Shown here piece by piece: positions 7,019 through 7,925 of a stretch of DNA of 7,925 nucleotides. The notes under the pieces were generated by a model. The model made no database searches. It was not told where the DNA came from and saw only the letters and a list, made by a program, of their open reading frames with translations. Both the position numbers and the translations under genes were made by a program. The stretch is taken from positions 1-7,925 of the forward strand of contig CAZAOE010000032.1 of assembly GCA_964486685.1 (NCBI GenBank), written 5' to 3'. Position 1 is the first letter of the stretch; each line of letters starts with the position of its first letter. Source of the DNA: JAIOTH01 sp964486685 (GTDB taxonomy: Bacteria; Patescibacteriota; Patescibacteriia; UBA1558; S5-K13).

Positions 7019-7054
7019 CTGTCAGACAAAACTCGTTAGAGCGTAGTCTGGCGG
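7019..7054 (+). repeat. Palindrome overlapping the 3' end of tRNA-Ser
   Basis: CTGTCAGAC (7019-7027) pairs with GTCTGGCGG (7046-7054) over 9 bp when two G-U pairs are allowed. A small inner hairpin CTC-GTTA-GAG lies at 7032-7041. The right arm includes the complement of the tRNA 3' end (CCGCCA). The two wobble pairs work only in a + strand RNA; in the tRNA precursor they become C-A mismatches. It resembles a short dispersed palindromic repeat, but no second copy is in this window. Confidence 0.5.
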
Positions 7055-7143
7055 AAGAGGAGGGATTCGAACCCTCGATACGCCCAAAAAAGACGTATAA
7101 CGGTTTAGCAAACCGCCGCTTTCAGCCACTCAGCCACCCTTCC
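7049..7143 (-). tRNA. tRNA-Ser (anticodon GCU), CCA encoded
   Basis: Read on the minus strand, the acceptor arms GGAAGGG (7143-7137) and CTCTTCC (7059-7053) pair over 7 bp with one G-U. The anticodon arm has a CGGT/ACCG core and a 7-nt loop TTGCTAA giving anticodon GCT, which reads AGC and AGU. A long variable arm (ATACG...CGTAT) marks it as class II. The T arm is GAGGG-TTCGAAT-CCCTC. The discriminator is G73, as expected for bacterial tRNA-Ser, followed by genome-encoded CCA (7051-7049). It runs opposite to its neighbours and probably ends at the terminator at 6985-7010. Confidence 0.97.
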
Positions 7144-7197
7144 ATTTTTAAAGTTTATCTTTTTATTAACCTAATTATTTACATAATATTTATAACC

Positions 7198-7260
7198 ACC
7201 CCCGCAAAACGGGGTCCTCATAAATATTTCTATTCGCTGACACTCATAGATATTTATGGG
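7198..7260. repeat. Two-hairpin palindromic element upstream of tRNA-Ser (REP/MITE-like)
   Basis: The first hairpin is CCCCG (7200-7204), loop CAAAA, CGGGG (7210-7214). The second pairs CATAAATAT (7219-7227) with ATATTTATG (7250-7258) and, after a 2-nt bulge, CTAT (7230-7233) with ATAG (7246-7249), giving a 13-bp stem around a 12-nt loop. There is no coding potential. Its right edge lies 1 nt from a 14-nt copy of the tRNA 5' end. The form resembles REP-type or miniature inverted-repeat elements; a regulatory leader is an alternative. A 15-nt piece (7240-7254) matches 3298-3312 before topA at 14 of 15 positions, though that may be chance in A+T-rich DNA. Confidence 0.5.
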
Positions 7261-7261
7261 A

Positions 7262-7275
7262 TCAGCCACCCTTCC
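7262..7275 (-). repeat. Exact 14-nt duplicate of the tRNA-Ser 5' end
   Basis: GGAAGGGTGGCTGA on the minus strand is identical to tRNA-Ser nucleotides 1-14 (7143-7130). The match stops exactly at the mature 5' nucleotide on one side and inside the D loop on the other. The copies are 132 nt apart and flank the A+T-rich stretch and the two-hairpin element. It is either the remnant of a tandem tRNA-Ser copy or a direct repeat left by an insertion or recombination event. Confidence 0.7.
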
Positions 7276-7331
7276 TTAATTAATCTTAATAAATCACAAT
7301 GTGTTTAAAATTATATCTAAGGAAAAAGCAA

Positions 7332-7360
7332 TTGTCAATTCTTAAACTAAATTGTATAAT
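7332..7360 (+). promoter_or_regulatory. Strong promoter with the ATG at +1 for the 7367 gene
   Basis: The -35 box TTGTCA (7332-7337, 5 of 6 matches) and a perfect -10 box TATAAT (7355-7360) are separated by exactly 17 nt. The ATG follows 6 nt after the -10 box, so the transcript should be leaderless. The -35 lies inside a perfect small palindrome, AATTG-T-CAATT (7330-7340), which could be an operator, though that is speculative. Confidence 0.78.
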
Positions 7361-7366
7361 TAAGCT

Positions 7367-7858
7367 ATGGTAGAAGAAATAAAAAATTACGGCAAAACTT
7401 TAATCCAATGGCATTTTCCTGAATTTGAAAAAAGAGAAAGGTCTGCTTATTGGTATATAATTCTTATAATTATAGCCCTAGGGCTATTAATATTTTCTTT
7501 AACTGAATCTAATTTTTTATTTGCTGTTATTATTGTGATGGTGGTTATTATAATTCTTTTACTTCAAAGAAAAGAACCCGTAGAATTAGATGTAAAAATA
7601 ACTGAAGCTGGGCTGGAAATTGGAGAAAATTTTTATGCCTATAAGGACTTAGAAAAATTTTTTATTATTTACGAGCCCCCAAAAATATCTACCCTTTATA
7701 TAGAATTTAAAACTAATCTCAAACCCAGATTAAGCATTCCTCTTCAAGACCAAAATCCAGTTAAAGTCCGAAATGCTTTATTGATCTTTTTAGAAGAAGA
7801 TATTTATAGAGAAGAAGAACCAACGTCTGATTCTCTGGCTCGCTGGTTAAAATTATAA
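7367..7858 (+). CDS. Small two-helix membrane protein of unknown function
   Basis: I do not recognise a characterised function. The 163-residue protein has a charged, aromatic N-terminus (W15, then EKRERSAYWY at 21-30), a hydrophobic hairpin (about 28-46 and 50-67) and a soluble C-terminal region of about 95 residues. That region has alternating beta-like segments (72-78, 82-90, 108-115, 120-125) and a final helix (about 129-145), then an acidic stretch and a hydrophobic end. The layout suggests a membrane-anchored PH-like fold, which is inference. Similar small proteins with this W...KR..WY start occur, to my recollection, in Patescibacteria. It has its own promoter and a hairpin terminator, so it appears monocistronic. 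Both termini should lie on the same side of the membrane, with the C-terminal domain probably cytoplasmic. Confidence 0.85.
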   Translation: MVEEIKNYGKTLIQWHFPEFEKRERSAYWYIILIIIALGLLIFSLTESNFLFAVIIVMVVIIILLLQRKEPVELDVKITEAGLEIGENFYAYKDLEKFFIIYEPPKISTLYIEFKTNLKPRLSIPLQDQNPVKVRNALLIFLEEDIYREEEPTSDSLARWLKL

Positions 7859-7882
7859 AAAAATTAATAAAAGTATAAAATC

Positions 7883-7910
7883 AGCCGGGCTCAACTCGGC
7901 TTAATTAATT
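7883..7910 (+). terminator. Intrinsic terminator after the small membrane protein
   Basis: AGCCGGG (7883-7889) pairs with CTCGGCT (7895-7901) over 7 bp with one G-U, around the loop CTCAA. An A/T-rich tract, TAATTAATTTTAT, follows from 7902. It begins 24 nt after the stop codon. The T-run is interrupted by A, so efficiency is uncertain. Confidence 0.6.
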
Positions 7911-7914
7911 TTAT

Positions 7915-7925
7915 AACAATTTAAC
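7915..7925 (+). repeat. Start-associated octamer at the right edge
   Basis: AACAATTTAA, with AATTTAAC at 7918-7925, is the same motif found just before the dprA and folC start codons. By analogy a rightward gene may start within a few bases beyond the window. This is a prediction, not an observation. Confidence 0.35.

Larger units (their letters stand above)
6995..7366. other. 372-nt structured gap between rel and the small membrane protein
   Basis: This is the only gap over 300 nt. In order it holds the loop and right arm of the rel terminator, a palindrome (7019-7054), tRNA-Ser on the minus strand (7049-7143), an A+T-rich stretch (7144-7195) where I see no convincing tRNA promoter, a two-hairpin element (7198-7260), a 14-nt copy of the tRNA 5' end (7262-7275), and the promoter of the next gene (7332-7360). 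The remainder (7276-7331) shows nothing I can name. Confidence 0.7.

Noticed and set aside
7144..7199. tRNA-Ser promoter in the A+T-rich stretch
   Set aside because: Several -10-like strings exist on the minus strand, but none has an acceptable -35 at 16-18 nt, so no call is made.
7299..7373. Short 24-codon frame upstream of the 7367 gene, overlapping its start
   Set aside because: It has no ribosome binding site, lies largely upstream of the predicted transcription start and encodes no recognisable peptide.
178..7858. UGA recoding as in Gracilibacteria or Absconditabacteria
   Set aside because: All six genes stop at TAA, contain no in-frame TGA, and use TGG for Trp in normal positions.
1..7925. 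CRISPR array, toxin-antitoxin pair, transposase or phage genes
   Set aside because: No spaced repeats, paired small genes or recognisable mobile-element proteins are present; all six proteins are accounted for.

Overview
This is an A+T-rich bacterial window (about 30% G+C by eye) with six intact protein genes, all on the + strand, and one serine tRNA on the - strand. Every protein gene ends in TAA and reads through in the standard code, with no recoded TGA. The proteins are rich in Lys, Asn and Ile, and none of the six start codons has a Shine-Dalgarno sequence. The compact proteins, short gaps, an RSH protein without its C-terminal regulatory half, and a small two-helix membrane protein of a type I associate with Patescibacteria all suggest a candidate phyla radiation (CPR/Patescibacteria) genome, probably Parcubacteria-like. 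That placement is inference; no rRNA is present to settle it.

Layout, left to right. Positions 1-177 hold divergent promoters: a near-perfect leftward sigma70-type promoter whose product lies off the left edge, and a weaker rightward one for dprA. Next come dprA (DNA-uptake and recombination mediator) and, 4 nt downstream, a YhhQ/VUT-family queuosine-precursor transporter. A 72-nt gap with a long hairpin and a tandem 8-nt repeat precedes folC (a Mur-ligase-fold folylpolyglutamate/dihydrofolate synthase homologue). After 42 nt comes topA (DNA topoisomerase I with three C-terminal zinc motifs). A GC-rich intrinsic terminator closes this cluster. An RSH (p)ppGpp synthetase/hydrolase gene follows, on its own promoter whose -10 box sits 6 nt before the ATG.

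The only long gap (6995-7366) is full of structure. It holds a hairpin terminator usable in both directions that overlaps the rel stop codon, a palindrome overlapping the tRNA 3' end, tRNA-Ser(GCU) with encoded CCA, a two-hairpin palindromic element, and an exact 14-nt copy of the tRNA 5' end. A second promoter of the -10/N6/ATG type then drives a small membrane protein of unknown function, followed by a terminator.

The genes are mostly housekeeping: recombination, tRNA-modification precursor uptake, C1/folate or related ligation, DNA supercoiling and the stringent response. The dprA...topA linkage recalls the neighbouring dprA-topA pair of Firmicutes, here with two genes between them. I did not find a new defence or mobile system. 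The less ordinary signals are the two classes of SD-less start context, the truncated RSH with a changed hydrolase motif, and the palindromic/tRNA-duplication structure around tRNA-Ser.
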